A DNA stretch of 64,000 nt from Pseudomonas sp. B21-015 (GTDB taxonomy: Bacteria > Pseudomonadota > Gammaproteobacteria > Pseudomonadales > Pseudomonadaceae), in contig NZ_CP087196.1 in the NCBI RefSeq assembly GCF_024749285.1, forward strand, positions 1,860,001 through 1,924,000, read 5' to 3'. Made by a program: the position numbers and the translations under genes. Under the pieces are notes generated by a model. The model was not told where the DNA came from and did not search any database. It was given only the letters and a program-made list of their open reading frames with translations. How positions within the stretch are numbered: position 1 is the first letter of the stretch; every line of letters begins with the position of its first letter. Below are positions 1 to 10,501 of this stretch, piece by piece.

Positions 1-1
1 C

Positions 2-700
2 GTCGGCAGTCTGCGTGCGGCCTTCGAGGACAAGAAGGTCAAGGGTGTGATCCTGCGGATCAACAGCCCGGGCGGCAGTCCGGTGCAGTCGGGTTATGTC
101 TACGACGAGATCCGTCGTTTGCGCGGCCTGCATCCGGATACCAAGGTTTACGCGGTGATCTCGGATCTGGGGGCTTCCGGTGCCTATTACATCGCCAGCG
201 CGGCGGATCAGATCTACGCCGACAAGGCGAGTCTGGTGGGTTCCATTGGTGTGACGGCGGCGGGTTACGGTTTTGTCGGCACCATGGAGAAGTTGGGTGT
301 CGAGCGTCGTACCTACACCTCCGGTGAGCACAAATCGTTCCTCGATCCGTTCCAGCCTCAGAAACCTGCGGAAACCGAATTCTGGCAGGGCGTGCTCGAT
401 ACCACTCATCAGCAGTTCATCAGTAGCGTCAAGAAGGGGCGTGGCGATCGTCTCAAGGACAAAGAGCATCCGGAGTTGTTCTCCGGGCTGGTCTGGTCGG
501 GTGAGCAGGCATTGCCGCTTGGCTTGATCGATGGTCTGGGGAATGCCAGTTCGGTGGCGCGTGACGTGATTGGTGAGAAAGAGATGGTGGACTTTACTAT
601 CGAGGAGTCGCCGTTTGATCGCTTCTCGAAAAAGCTCGGTGCCAGCGTGGCTGAGCATTTGGCGATGTGGATGGGCTTCCAGGGGCCGTCGTTGCGTTGA
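2..700 (+). CDS. sppA: Signal peptide peptidase SppA (S49 family), 5' end outside window
   Basis: C-terminal 232 residues of an inner-membrane serine protease that degrades cleaved signal peptides. The frame is open from base 2, so the start and the membrane anchor lie upstream. Visible are the S49 core with INSPGGSP, the nucleophile serine region DLGASGAYYIAS, and GEHKSF, which fits the catalytic lysine of the Ser/Lys dyad in the short bacterial SppA type. The end is natural and is followed by a strong terminator. Family call is firm; which SppA subtype depends on the missing N-terminus. Confidence 0.9.
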   Translation, partial: VGSLRAAFEDKKVKGVILRINSPGGSPVQSGYVYDEIRRLRGLHPDTKVYAVISDLGASGAYYIASAADQIYADKASLVGSIGVTAAGYGFVGTMEKLGVERRTYTSGEHKSFLDPFQPQKPAETEFWQGVLDTTHQQFISSVKKGRGDRLKDKEHPELFSGLVWSGEQALPLGLIDGLGNASSVARDVIGEKEMVDFTIEESPFDRFSKKLGASVAEHLAMWMGFQGPSLR

Positions 701-718
701 TCGCTTGGCTGCATATCG

Positions 719-744
719 AAACCGGCCCTCGTGGCCGGTTTTTT
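719..744. terminator. Bidirectional intrinsic terminator between sppA and maf
   Basis: AACCGGCC/GGCCGGTT stem (720-727 with 733-740), 5-nt loop, then a T run on the plus strand and an A run before the stem. It can end transcripts of the convergent genes sppA (plus) and maf (minus). Confidence 0.85.
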
Positions 745-775
745 GTGCGAGCGCCAGCTGCTACACGGATACGGT

Positions 776-1354
776 TCAGGGAATCTGCACGCCTTCGGCC
801 AACAACATGTCGACCAGGCGAATCAGCGGCAGGCCGATCAGGCTCGTGGCGTCAGGGCCTTCGGTGTTTTGAAACAGGCTCACCCCCAAACCTTCGGCCT
901 TGAAGCTGCCAGCGCAGTCGTAGGGCTGTTCGGCGCGCAGGTAGCGTTCGATGCGTGCCGGGTCGAGCGCGCGCATGTGCACGGTAAAGGGTACGCAATC
1001 GACCTGGCAGTCGCCTGTCTGGCTGTTGAGCAGTGCCAGGCCGGTCAGGAAGGTCACGCTGGCGCCGCTGGATGCCAGCAGTTGTTCGCGGGCCTTTTCG
1101 AAGGTGTGAGGTTTGCCGATGATCCGCTCGCCAAGTACTGCGACCTGGTCCGAGCCGATGATCAGATGGGCGGGATGGCTGGCTGCCAGTGCGCGGGCTT
1201 TTTCTTCGGCGAGGCGTTTTACCAGTTCGATGGCTGACTCGTCGGGGCGATGGCTTTCGTCGATATCCGGCGAGCTGCAAGTAAACGGCAGCTGCAAGCG
1301 GGCCAGCAATTCCCGGCGATAAACCGAGCTTGAAGCGAGTAATAAAGGCAGCAT
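776..1354 (-). CDS. maf: Maf-family nucleotide pyrophosphatase (YceF type)
   Basis: 192-residue Maf/Ham1-fold enzyme. YceF-type members hydrolyse 7-methyl-GTP and related modified nucleotides. The N-terminal Maf signature LLASSSVYRRELL and the central IIGSDQVA motif are present. The frame is open much further upstream, but MLPLLLAS is the normal N-terminus and GGAG sits 6 nt before the ATG at 1354; a second ATG at 1360 has no room for a ribosome site. The divergent neighbour yceD-rpmF is the same context as E. coli yceF, which supports the YceF subtype rather than YhdE. Confidence 0.9.
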   Translation of the reverse strand: MLPLLLASSSVYRRELLARLQLPFTCSSPDIDESHRPDESAIELVKRLAEEKARALAASHPAHLIIGSDQVAVLGERIIGKPHTFEKAREQLLASSGASVTFLTGLALLNSQTGDCQVDCVPFTVHMRALDPARIERYLRAEQPYDCAGSFKAEGLGVSLFQNTEGPDATSLIGLPLIRLVDMLLAEGVQIP

Positions 1355-1422
1355 GCGCATCTCCAAAGGGCAGGGGCGAATTCTAGCGAGGCTTCCAAGT
1401 GACGGACAGGGCTGAATTTCCT

Positions 1423-1450
1423 TTGACATGGCCGGGGGCATCCCTATAAT
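1423..1450 (+). promoter_or_regulatory. Consensus sigma-70 promoter for yceD-rpmF-plsX
   Basis: TTGACA (1423-1428), 16-nt spacer, TATAAT (1445-1450): both hexamers match consensus exactly. The expected start of transcription, about 7 nt downstream, falls at 1457-1460, at or next to the yceD ATG (1460). This implies a leaderless or nearly leaderless message. Confidence 0.85.
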
Positions 1451-1459
1451 GCTGCGCCT

Positions 1460-1987
1460 ATGTTGAATGACCCGATTCCACCTCACGTTGACCCGCGCAA
1501 ATTGGCTGACCGTGGCACCACCCTTCAAGGTGAAATGCTGCTGGCCGATTTGGAGAGACTCTGCGACCCGCTTTCCGACAATGTCGGTACGGTGCAGGCT
1601 AAATTCGTTTTTGAACGAGATGAACGTAAGTCTGTGGTAATCCACAGCTTTATCGACACCGAAGTCAAAATGGTTTGCCAGCGTTGTCTTGAGCTGGTCA
1701 CCCTGCCGATCCATAGCGAATGCAGTTATGCTGTGGTGAAGGAGGGTGCGAATACCCAGTCGTTGCCGAAAGGTTATGACGTGCTGGAACTGGGCGAAGA
1801 TCCTTTGGATCTGCAGTCACTGATCGAGGAGGAGCTTCTGCTCGCCTTGCCCATTGTGCCTGCTCATCATCCGGAAGAATGCCAGCAGCCGGCGGGAGCA
1901 GATGAGCCCGAACCGAGCGAGGACGAGGTAACGCGGTCCAACCCGTTCAGTGTATTGGCGCAGTTAAAGCGTGACCCAAACGTTTAG
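1460..1987 (+). CDS. yceD: YceD family protein (DUF177), linked to 23S rRNA accumulation
   Basis: 175 residues, acidic C-terminal tail. DUF177 proteins occur next to rpmF in most bacteria; E. coli YceD and plant homologues are needed for normal 23S rRNA accumulation. The conserved central CQRCLE segment (Cys pair) is visible around residues 74-79. The ATG at 1460 lies directly behind a perfect -10 box with no space for a Shine-Dalgarno. The conserved PIPPHVDPRKLADRG region precedes the next in-frame ATG, so the upstream start is retained. It is 13 nt from rpmF and probably co-transcribed. Confidence 0.9.
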   Translation: MLNDPIPPHVDPRKLADRGTTLQGEMLLADLERLCDPLSDNVGTVQAKFVFERDERKSVVIHSFIDTEVKMVCQRCLELVTLPIHSECSYAVVKEGANTQSLPKGYDVLELGEDPLDLQSLIEEELLLALPIVPAHHPEECQQPAGADEPEPSEDEVTRSNPFSVLAQLKRDPNV

Positions 1988-2000
1988 GAGTTAATCAATT

Positions 2001-2183
2001 ATGGCTGTTCAGCAGAACAAAAAATCCCGCTCTGCCCGTGACATGCGTCGTTCGCACGACGCTCTCGAGGCTAGCACCCTGTCTGTAGAAAAAACCACCG
2101 GTGAAGTTCACCTGCGTCACCACGTATCGCCAGAAGGCGTATACCGTGGCCGTAAAGTGATCGACAAGGGCGCTGACGAGTAA
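2001..2183 (+). CDS. rpmF: 50S ribosomal protein L32
   Basis: 60 residues, very basic. The N-terminus [20 protein letters not shown] is the usual L32 start after which the protein folds on the 50S subunit. It is the Cys-free (zinc-independent) form: no CxxC pair is present. The ribosome site AGGAG lies about 11 nt upstream. It sits between yceD and plsX, the conserved arrangement that couples ribosome and membrane-lipid synthesis. Confidence 0.97.
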
Positions 2184-2186
2184 TCC

Positions 2187-3197
2187 TTGTCCGCTCAAGT
2201 CATCGCGATTGACGCAATGGGCGGGGACTTCGGTCCCCGCAGCATTGTTCAGGCCAGCCTTGCTTGTCTGTCTGCTACGCCCTCGCTGCACCTGACCCTT
2301 GTCGGTCAACCCTCCCTTCTTGAAGAATTGATTGCCAGCCATTCGGCGGTGGATCGCGCGCGCCTGTCGATAGCGCCGGCGTCCGAAGTCATCACCATGG
2401 ACGAAAAGCCAGCCCAGGCCTTGCGTGGCAAGCCCGACTCGTCAATGCGCGTGGCGCTGGAGTTGCTGCGCGATGGCAAGGTCCAGGCCTGCGTCAGTGC
2501 CGGCAATACAGGTGCGCTGATGGCGTTGTCACGGTTCGTGCTCAAGACCTTGCCGGGCATCGATAGGCCGGCGATGATCGCGGCCATACCGACGCAGAAA
2601 GGTTACTGCCAATTGCTCGATCTGGGTGCCAACGTTGATTGCAGTGCCGAGCATCTGTTGCAGTTTGCGGTGATGGGGTCGGTCGCGGCAGAAACCCTGG
2701 GCGTCGTTCGCCCGCGGGTCGCGCTGCTGAATATCGGCACCGAAGACATCAAAGGCAATCAACAGGTCAAGTTGGCGGCAACCTTGCTGCAGGGCGCACG
2801 CGGGCTCAACTACATCGGTTTTGTCGAAGGCGACGGTTTGTACCGTGGCGAGGCGGATGTGGTGGTGTGTGATGGCTTTGTCGGCAATATACTGCTCAAG
2901 TCCAGCGAAGGTCTGGCGACCATGATTGCCGGGCGCATCGAGGCCTTGTTCAAGAAAAATTTCGCCTCGAAAGTGGTTGGTGCTTTGGCGTTGCCGTTGA
3001 TGAAGCGCTTGCAGGCCGAGCTGGCACCGGCGCGGCACAATGGTGCAAGTTTCCTCGGTTTGCAGGGAATTGTCGTGAAAAGTCACGGTTCGGCGGGGGT
3101 TCAAGGCTTCCAGAGTGCAATTCAGCGCGCCTTGATCGAGATCCAGGAAAACTTGCCGGAACGGCTTCATGGGCGCCTGGGGGATTTGTTGCCTTAG
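2187..3197 (+). CDS. plsX: Phosphate acyltransferase PlsX
   Basis: 336-residue enzyme that converts acyl-ACP to acyl-phosphate, the donor for PlsY in phospholipid synthesis; peripheral membrane. The N-terminal [10 protein letters not shown] signature, [10 protein letters not shown] and CDGFVGN motifs are present. The only start in register with the family N-terminus is TTG at 2187, 3 nt after the rpmF stop, so translation is probably coupled to rpmF. No good Shine-Dalgarno is seen. Confidence 0.95.
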   Translation: MSAQVIAIDAMGGDFGPRSIVQASLACLSATPSLHLTLVGQPSLLEELIASHSAVDRARLSIAPASEVITMDEKPAQALRGKPDSSMRVALELLRDGKVQACVSAGNTGALMALSRFVLKTLPGIDRPAMIAAIPTQKGYCQLLDLGANVDCSAEHLLQFAVMGSVAAETLGVVRPRVALLNIGTEDIKGNQQVKLAATLLQGARGLNYIGFVEGDGLYRGEADVVVCDGFVGNILLKSSEGLATMIAGRIEALFKKNFASKVVGALALPLMKRLQAELAPARHNGASFLGLQGIVVKSHGSAGVQGFQSAIQRALIEIQENLPERLHGRLGDLLP

Positions 3198-3322
3198 GCG
3201 TTTTCGTCGGACAATGCTTAAATGTGACCGCTCAGTTCAATTGGCCATCCAACTGTCAGTTTCTTGCGTTCCTCAAGCGGGACGTCAATTTTCCGACGAC
3301 AAGATCATTAGGGGCTTGTTAC

Positions 3323-4261
3323 ATGTCTGCTTCCCTCGCATTCGTCTTTCCAGGACAGGGTTCGCAGTCCCTCGGCATGCTGGCCGAGTTGGGCGCGCAA
3401 CATCCGGTGGTCCTCGAAACATTCAAAGAAGCTTCCGATGCTCTGGGTTACGACCTGTGGGCACTGACCCAGCAAGGGCCGGAAGAGCAACTCAATCAAA
3501 CCGATAAAACCCAGCCGGCCATTCTGACCGCCTCGATCGCCTTGTGGCGTCTGTGGCTGGCTGAAGGCGGCGCGCGCCCGGCTTACGTTGCCGGTCACAG
3601 CCTGGGCGAGTACAGCGCCCTGGTGGCTGCGGGCAGCCTGAGCCTGGGCGACGCAGTGAAACTGGTAGAGCGTCGCGGTCAATTGATGCAGGAAGCCGTT
3701 CCGGCCGGGCAGGGTGGCATGGCCGCGATCCTCGGTCTGGACGATGCTGACGTGCTGGCAGCCTGTGCCGAAGCGGCGCAGGGCGAAGTGGTCAGCGCGG
3801 TCAACTTCAACTCCCCGGGTCAGGTAGTGATCGCCGGTGCCAAGGCTGCGGTCGAGCGCGCCATCGAAGGCTGCAAGGCTCGTGGTGCCAAGCGCGCCAT
3901 GCCGTTGCCGGTCAGCGTGCCGTCCCACTGCGAGCTGATGCGCCCGGCCGCCGAGCGGTTCGCCGAGTCGATCGCAGCGATCGACTGGCAAGCGCCGCAG
4001 ATCCCTGTGGTACAGAACGTCAGTGCTGACGTGCCGGCTGATCTGGAAACCCTCAAGCGCGATTTGCTTGAACAGCTCTACAAGCCTGTACGCTGGGTCG
4101 AGTCGGTCCAGGCGCTGGCTGCCAAGGGTGCGACCGAACTGGTCGAGTGCGGCCCTGGCAAAGTACTTGCCGGTCTGAACAAGCGTTGCGCCGAAGGCGT
4201 GTCGACCTCTAACCTCAATACCCCAGACGCTTTCGCTGCCGCCCGTGCAGCGCTGGCCTGA
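3323..4261 (+). CDS. fabD: Malonyl-CoA:ACP transacylase
   Basis: 312 residues. Loads malonyl from CoA onto AcpP for fatty-acid elongation in the cytoplasm. FPGQGSQ at residues 9-15, nucleophile Ser93 in GHSLGEYSA, and the partner His in VPSHCELM. The frame continues upstream to about 3224, but the family N-terminus and AGGGG about 9 nt upstream favour ATG 3323. There is no fabH between plsX and fabD, unlike in E. coli. Confidence 0.96.
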   Translation: MSASLAFVFPGQGSQSLGMLAELGAQHPVVLETFKEASDALGYDLWALTQQGPEEQLNQTDKTQPAILTASIALWRLWLAEGGARPAYVAGHSLGEYSALVAAGSLSLGDAVKLVERRGQLMQEAVPAGQGGMAAILGLDDADVLAACAEAAQGEVVSAVNFNSPGQVVIAGAKAAVERAIEGCKARGAKRAMPLPVSVPSHCELMRPAAERFAESIAAIDWQAPQIPVVQNVSADVPADLETLKRDLLEQLYKPVRWVESVQALAAKGATELVECGPGKVLAGLNKRCAEGVSTSNLNTPDAFAAARAALA

Positions 4262-4277
4262 ACAAGGAGAAGCTTGC

Positions 4278-5021
4278 ATGAGTCTGCAAGGTAAAGTTGC
4301 ACTGGTCACTGGTGCCAGTCGTGGTATCGGCCAGGCTATCGCCCTGGAGCTGGGTCGTCAGGGTGCCATCGTTGTCGGCACCGCGACCTCCGCTTCGGGT
4401 GCCGAGCGTATCGCCGCTACCCTGAAAGAAAACGGTATTCAGGGCACTGGCCTGGAACTCAATGTCACCAGCGACGAGTCCGTGGCGGCCGTACTGGCGA
4501 GCATTCAGGAGCAATTCGGTGCGCCGGCGATCCTGGTCAATAATGCCGGCATCACCCGCGATAACCTGATGATGCGGATGAAAGATGACGAATGGCATGA
4601 CGTCGTCGATACCAACCTGAACAGTCTGTTCCGCCTGTCCAAGGGCGTCTTGCGCGGTATGACCAAAGCCCGTTGGGGACGAATTATCAGTATTGGCTCG
4701 GTTGTGGGTGCCATGGGCAACGCAGGCCAAGTAAACTACGCTGCCGCCAAGGCCGGTCTGGAAGGTTTCAGCCGTGCACTGGCGCGTGAAGTCGGTTCGC
4801 GTTCGATTACGGTAAACTCGGTGGCCCCAGGGTTCATCGACACCGATATGACCCGCGAACTGCCCGAGGCGCAGCGTGAAGCCTTGCAGTCGCAGATTCC
4901 GCTGGGTCGTCTGGGGCAAGCTCAAGAGATCGCGTCTGTGGTCGCTTTTCTTGCATCCGACGGTGCGGCTTACGTTACTGGGGCTACAATCCCGGTGAAC
5001 GGCGGGATGTACATGAGTTAA
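4278..5021 (+). CDS. fabG: 3-oxoacyl-ACP reductase
   Basis: 247 residues, the usual FabG length. NADPH-dependent SDR enzyme that reduces beta-ketoacyl-ACP. TGASRGIG (residues 11-18), NNAG (88-91), and the catalytic Ser141, Tyr154 and Lys158 of the SDR family are all present. Start set by AAGGAGA 7-8 nt before ATG 4278; the frame is open 11 codons upstream but without a ribosome site. It lies 16 nt after fabD in the same operon. Confidence 0.97.
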   Translation: MSLQGKVALVTGASRGIGQAIALELGRQGAIVVGTATSASGAERIAATLKENGIQGTGLELNVTSDESVAAVLASIQEQFGAPAILVNNAGITRDNLMMRMKDDEWHDVVDTNLNSLFRLSKGVLRGMTKARWGRIISIGSVVGAMGNAGQVNYAAAKAGLEGFSRALAREVGSRSITVNSVAPGFIDTDMTRELPEAQREALQSQIPLGRLGQAQEIASVVAFLASDGAAYVTGATIPVNGGMYMS

Positions 5022-5126
5022 ATGTGACGGATTGCTTCAAAAAAATGTCATACGAGCTGTCTAAAATCCGTTATAAAGCTGCAATCTATTTATAGGCAGA
5101 GGGCCGCGGGGTTTGAGGAGTGAAGC

Positions 5127-5160
5127 TTTCAGTTGAAAAACTGAAAAGTCTTTCTATACA
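5127..5160 (+). promoter_or_regulatory. acpP promoter with a perfect palindrome over the -35 box
   Basis: TTGAAA (5133-5138), 16-nt spacer, TATACA (5155-5160), placing the start near 5167 and giving acpP its own promoter inside the fab cluster. The inverted repeat TTTCAGTT (5127-5134) / AACTGAAA (5139-5146) has a 4-nt centre that overlaps the -35 box. This is a good candidate operator. The rest of the 191-bp gap shows no gene. Confidence 0.6.
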
Positions 5161-5212
5161 CTTACCCACTGGCCAGCTGCCTGAATTTGTCCATTAGGAG
5201 TGAAAACAAGGT

Positions 5213-5449
5213 ATGAGCACCATCGAAGAGCGCGTCAAGAAAATCGTTGCTGAGCAACTGGGCGTTAAAGAAGAAGAAGTGGTCAACACTGCTTCCTTCG
5301 TTGAAGACCTGGGTGCCGACTCCCTTGACACCGTTGAGCTGGTGATGGCTCTGGAAGAGGAATTCGAGACCGAAATCCCTGACGAAGAAGCTGAGAAGAT
5401 CACTACTGTACAAGCAGCAATCGACTACGTTACCAGCCACCAGGCGTAA
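5213..5449 (+). CDS. acpP: Acyl carrier protein
   Basis: 78-residue acidic four-helix carrier of growing acyl chains. Ser37 in [10 protein letters not shown] is the 4'-phosphopantetheine attachment site. TTAGGAG lies 12 nt before the ATG. It has its own promoter upstream and an efficient terminator just downstream, in keeping with the need for far more ACP than the flanking enzymes. Confidence 0.98.
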   Translation: MSTIEERVKKIVAEQLGVKEEEVVNTASFVEDLGADSLDTVELVMALEEEFETEIPDEEAEKITTVQAAIDYVTSHQA

Positions 5450-5480
5450 TAGTTTTTAGTCGTCGCTCGCTGTCATGGAA

Positions 5481-5513
5481 AAACCGCACTGCCATCATGG
5501 CGTGCGGTTTTTT
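5481..5513 (+). terminator. Intrinsic terminator after acpP
   Basis: Nine-base stem AAACCGCAC (5481-5489) / GTGCGGTTT (5502-5510), with an inner GCCAT/ATGGC stem, followed by six T. It separates acpP from fabF and could allow partial read-through. Confidence 0.85.
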
Positions 5514-5558
5514 CTTTAGGCCTGATGCAAAGTCGTCATTTGAAAAAAGGAGAGTGCT

Positions 5559-6803
5559 GTGTCGCGTAGACGCGTCGTAGTCACCGGTATGGGTATGTTG
5601 TCGCCACTGGGCACGGATGTGCCGAGCAGCTGGCAGGGTATTCTGGCTGGCCGCAGTGGCATTGGTCTGATCGAACACACCGACCTTTCTGCCTATTCCA
5701 CCCGTTTTGGCGGCTCGGTAAAGGGCTACAATGTCGAGGAATACCTGTCGGTCAAGGAAGCTCGCAAGCTCGACCTGTTTATTCAATACGGTCTGGCTGC
5801 AGGTTTTCAGGCTGTGCGTAACGCAGGTCTTGAAGTGACCGACGCCAATCGCGAGCGTATCGGCGTGGCCATGGGTTCGGGTATCGGCGGTCTGACCAAT
5901 ATCGAAGACACCAGCCGCACGCTGCATGATTCTGGCCCACGACGGATTTCTCCGTTTTTCGTGCCTGGCTCGATCATCAATATGATTTCCGGTTTCCTGT
6001 CCATCCACCTGGGTGCACAGGGGCCTAACTACGCCATCGCCACGGCGTGTACCACCGGTACGCACTGCATCGGCATGGCGGCACGCAATATCATGTACGA
6101 CGAAGCCGACGTGATGATTGCCGGTGGTGCCGAAATGGCGGCTTGCGGCCTGGGCATGGGCGGCTTTGGTGCCTCCCGCGCACTGTCGACCCGCAACGAC
6201 GAGCCGACCCGTGCGAGCCGTCCATGGGACAAGGGCCGTGATGGCTTCGTGCTGTCCGACGGTGCCGGCGCGCTGGTTCTCGAAGAACTGGAGCACGCCA
6301 AGGCCCGTGGCGCGACCATCTACGCCGAACTGATCGGTTTCGGCACCAGTGGCGACGCCTACCACATGACCTCGCCACCGGCCGATGGCGCGGGTGCTGC
6401 GCGTTGTATCACCAATGCCTTGCGCGATGCGAAGATCAATAGCGATCAGGTTCAGTACATCAACGCTCACGGTACCTCGACCTCGGCCGGTGACCTCGCC
6501 GAAGCCTGTGCGATCAAATCCGTGTTCGGCGATCACGCCTACAAGCTGGCAGTCAGTTCGACCAAGTCCATGACCGGTCACTTGCTGGGTGCGGCGGGCG
6601 CAGTCGAGGCGATTTTCAGCGTACTGGCCATCAACAGCCAGGTAGCTCCGCCGACCATCAACCTCGATGAGCCGGACGAAGGCTGCGACCTCGACTTCGT
6701 ACCCCACACCGCGCGCGGCATGGATATCGACGTGGTGCTGTCCAACTCCTTCGGGTTTGGTGGTACCAACGGTTCGCTGGTGTTCCGTCGGTTCGCTGAC
6801 TGA
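5559..6803 (+). CDS. fabF: 3-oxoacyl-ACP synthase II (KAS II)
   Basis: 414 residues. Condenses malonyl-ACP with acyl-ACP and is important for temperature control of unsaturated chains. Catalytic Cys164 in TACTTGTHC, His304 in NAHGTST and His341 in [11 protein letters not shown] form the KAS triad. GTG start at 5559 with AAAGGAG 7-8 nt upstream; no upstream alternative fits. The TGA overlaps the pabC ATG by one base. Confidence 0.97.
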   Translation: MSRRRVVVTGMGMLSPLGTDVPSSWQGILAGRSGIGLIEHTDLSAYSTRFGGSVKGYNVEEYLSVKEARKLDLFIQYGLAAGFQAVRNAGLEVTDANRERIGVAMGSGIGGLTNIEDTSRTLHDSGPRRISPFFVPGSIINMISGFLSIHLGAQGPNYAIATACTTGTHCIGMAARNIMYDEADVMIAGGAEMAACGLGMGGFGASRALSTRNDEPTRASRPWDKGRDGFVLSDGAGALVLEELEHAKARGATIYAELIGFGTSGDAYHMTSPPADGAGAARCITNALRDAKINSDQVQYINAHGTSTSAGDLAEACAIKSVFGDHAYKLAVSSTKSMTGHLLGAAGAVEAIFSVLAINSQVAPPTINLDEPDEGCDLDFVPHTARGMDIDVVLSNSFGFGGTNGSLVFRRFAD

Positions 6804-7618
6804 TGGACAGCTGGGTCGACGGTCAACCGGCTGACGCTTTGTCGCTGAAGGATCGCGGCCTGGCTTATGGCGATGGTCTGTTCGAGACCCTCTTAGTCAA
6901 GGGCGGGCAACCGTTGCTGCTGGATCGACATCTGTCGCGTCTGGCCGAAGGTTGTTCGCGCCTGGCGATTACCATCGATCGTGAACTGATCCGCGCGGAA
7001 CTGCTGGCCTATGCTGCCGCATTGGGTGAGGGCGTGCTCAAACTCATCCTCACCCGCGGCGACGGCCTGCGTGGTTACGCCCCCGACCCCTCGGCTCAGG
7101 CTCGACGCATTCTGCAAGGCAATCCTCCCGCTGCCTATCCGGTGGTTCATGCGAAGCAGGGCGTTCGTCTGTTTCCTTGTGCGACACGGCTTTCCAAACA
7201 GCCATTGCTCGCCGGTCTCAAGCATTTGAATCGTCTGGAGCAGGTCATCGCCCGTTCCGAATGGCAGGATACCGAGCATGCCGAAGGCTTGATGCTGGAT
7301 CAGGCCGGGCGGGTGATCGAAGGCGTGTTCAGCAATCTGTTCCTGGTGCGCGATGGTGTGCTGGTTACGGCTGATCTCAAACGCTGTGGCGTGGCGGGCG
7401 TGATGCGCGCAGAATTATTGTTTCAAGCCGAGTCATTGGGAATTCCCACGCAAGTCACCGATATCACCCTCGATCAGCTGCAATGGGCTGATGAGGTCTT
7501 TGTCTGCAATAGCGTGTATGGCGTTTGGCCGGTGCGCGCCTATGCCGCGCTGAGCTGGCCGGTTGGCCCGCTCACCCGTAAACTCCAAACCATTGCCCGT
7601 GCGCTACTGGATGCTTGA
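6803..7618 (+). CDS. pabC: Aminodeoxychorismate lyase
   Basis: 271-residue PLP enzyme of fold type IV. Splits 4-amino-4-deoxychorismate into pyruvate and 4-aminobenzoate for folate. GLAYGDGLFETL near residues 19-30 and Lys140 in GLKHLNRLEQV (Schiff-base lysine) are typical. The ATG shares a base with the fabF stop (TGATG), so translation is coupled. The order fabF-pabC-mltG-tmk-holB is conserved in gamma-proteobacteria. Confidence 0.95.
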   Translation: MDSWVDGQPADALSLKDRGLAYGDGLFETLLVKGGQPLLLDRHLSRLAEGCSRLAITIDRELIRAELLAYAAALGEGVLKLILTRGDGLRGYAPDPSAQARRILQGNPPAAYPVVHAKQGVRLFPCATRLSKQPLLAGLKHLNRLEQVIARSEWQDTEHAEGLMLDQAGRVIEGVFSNLFLVRDGVLVTADLKRCGVAGVMRAELLFQAESLGIPTQVTDITLDQLQWADEVFVCNSVYGVWPVRAYAALSWPVGPLTRKLQTIARALLDA

Positions 7619-7621
7619 TTC

Positions 7622-8836
7622 GTGAGACGTAAATTCTTGCTGCTGCTGGAAACCGGGCTGGTTCTGGCGGGGCTGTTGGCGGGCGCTAGTGCCTGGAAAA
7701 TTCATTCGGCGCTGGAACAGCCGCTGAACATCACCCAGGGAGAGCTGCTGGAAGTGCCCAGGGGCACTACACCGAACCGCACTTTCATTCGACTTGAAGC
7801 CGATGGCGTCATCAAGGACGCTTTCTGGCTGCGCGTGTACTGGCGCTTCAACCTGGCGGGTCAACCGCTGCACAGTGGCGAATACCGCATGGTTCCCGGC
7901 ATGACCGTCAACGGGCTGATCGACCTGTGGAAGCGCGGGGAAATGGTGCAATACAGCCTGACGTTGGTCGAAGGCTGGAATTTCCATCAGGTTCGCGCGG
8001 CCCTGGCCAAGGATGAAAAACTCGAGCAGACCCTCAACGGGCTGAGCGACAGCCAAGTGATGGACAAGCTCGGGCACAGAGGGATTTTCCCCGAAGGGCG
8101 ATTCTTCCCCGACACGTATCGTTTTGTGCGGGGCATGACCGACGTCGATCTGCTCAAGAAAGCCTACGACCGCCTCGACGAGGTCCTCGCCAAGGAATGG
8201 AACCAGCGCGCTGCCGATGTTCCCTACACCGAGCCCTATCAGGCACTGATCATGGCCTCGTTGGTGGAAAAGGAAACCGGTGTACCGCAGGAGCGTCGGC
8301 AGATTGCCGGTGTGTTCGTGCGGCGCATGGAGATGGGCATGCTGTTGCAGACCGATCCGACTGTGATTTATGGACTGGGTGATCGTTACAACGGCAAGTT
8401 GACCCGCGCTCATCTCAAGGAGCCGACGCCGTATAACACTTACATGATTGCTGGCCTGCCGCCCACACCCATCGCGATGGTGGGCCGCGAAGCGATCCAT
8501 GCGGCATTGAATCCGGCGGACGGCAACAGCCTGTATTTTGTCGCGCGCGGTGATGGCAGCCACGTGTTCTCCGATGATCTGGACGCCCACAATAATGCGG
8601 TGCGCGAGTTCCAGATCAACCGACGTGCCGATTACCGTTCCAGCCCTGCGCCGACTGTTACGCCGCAAACGGAGGACGCTCAGGCGCCTATCCCGGCGGC
8701 TTCACCCGATACGGCGCCTGAAGACATGCCGCCCGTAGCGCCGCAAGATCCCGTGCAAGACTCTGTAGAAGAGCCTGCACAAGAACCTGCGCCAGCACCC
8801 GAAGCGGATGCGCCCGTGCCGCAAAGCCCGCAATGA
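7622..8836 (+). CDS. mltG: Endolytic murein transglycosylase MltG (YceG-like)
   Basis: 404 residues. Inner-membrane lytic transglycosylase that cuts nascent glycan strands and so sets their length. One N-terminal membrane segment (residues about 4-25), then the YceG domain with the catalytic Glu in LVEKETG and the TDPTVIYGLG and YNTYMIAGLPPTPI motifs. The last 60 residues are a Pro/Glu/Ala-rich tail beyond the usual family end, probably disordered. GTG start 3 nt after the pabC stop. Confidence 0.94.
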   Translation: MRRKFLLLLETGLVLAGLLAGASAWKIHSALEQPLNITQGELLEVPRGTTPNRTFIRLEADGVIKDAFWLRVYWRFNLAGQPLHSGEYRMVPGMTVNGLIDLWKRGEMVQYSLTLVEGWNFHQVRAALAKDEKLEQTLNGLSDSQVMDKLGHRGIFPEGRFFPDTYRFVRGMTDVDLLKKAYDRLDEVLAKEWNQRAADVPYTEPYQALIMASLVEKETGVPQERRQIAGVFVRRMEMGMLLQTDPTVIYGLGDRYNGKLTRAHLKEPTPYNTYMIAGLPPTPIAMVGREAIHAALNPADGNSLYFVARGDGSHVFSDDLDAHNNAVREFQINRRADYRSSPAPTVTPQTEDAQAPIPAASPDTAPEDMPPVAPQDPVQDSVEEPAQEPAPAPEADAPVPQSPQ

Positions 8837-8846
8837 CTCTGACTAA

Positions 8847-10467
<1,621 letters not shown>

Positions 10468-10501
10468 CCTAGACTCCGATCATCAGACAGTGGAGGTCAG
10501 C

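Noticed and set aside
1355..1714. 312-residue version of the maf product
   Set aside because: The extra codons lie opposite yceD, and the ribosome site and family N-terminus fit the start at 1354.
5430..6707. Long minus-strand ORF opposite fabF (425 codons)
   Set aside because: Mirror frame of a high-GC gene; no family motif, and the plus-strand fabF is complete with its catalytic triad. The same reason removes 9145-10440, 35914-37158, 44034-45602 and 51476-53299 on the minus strand.
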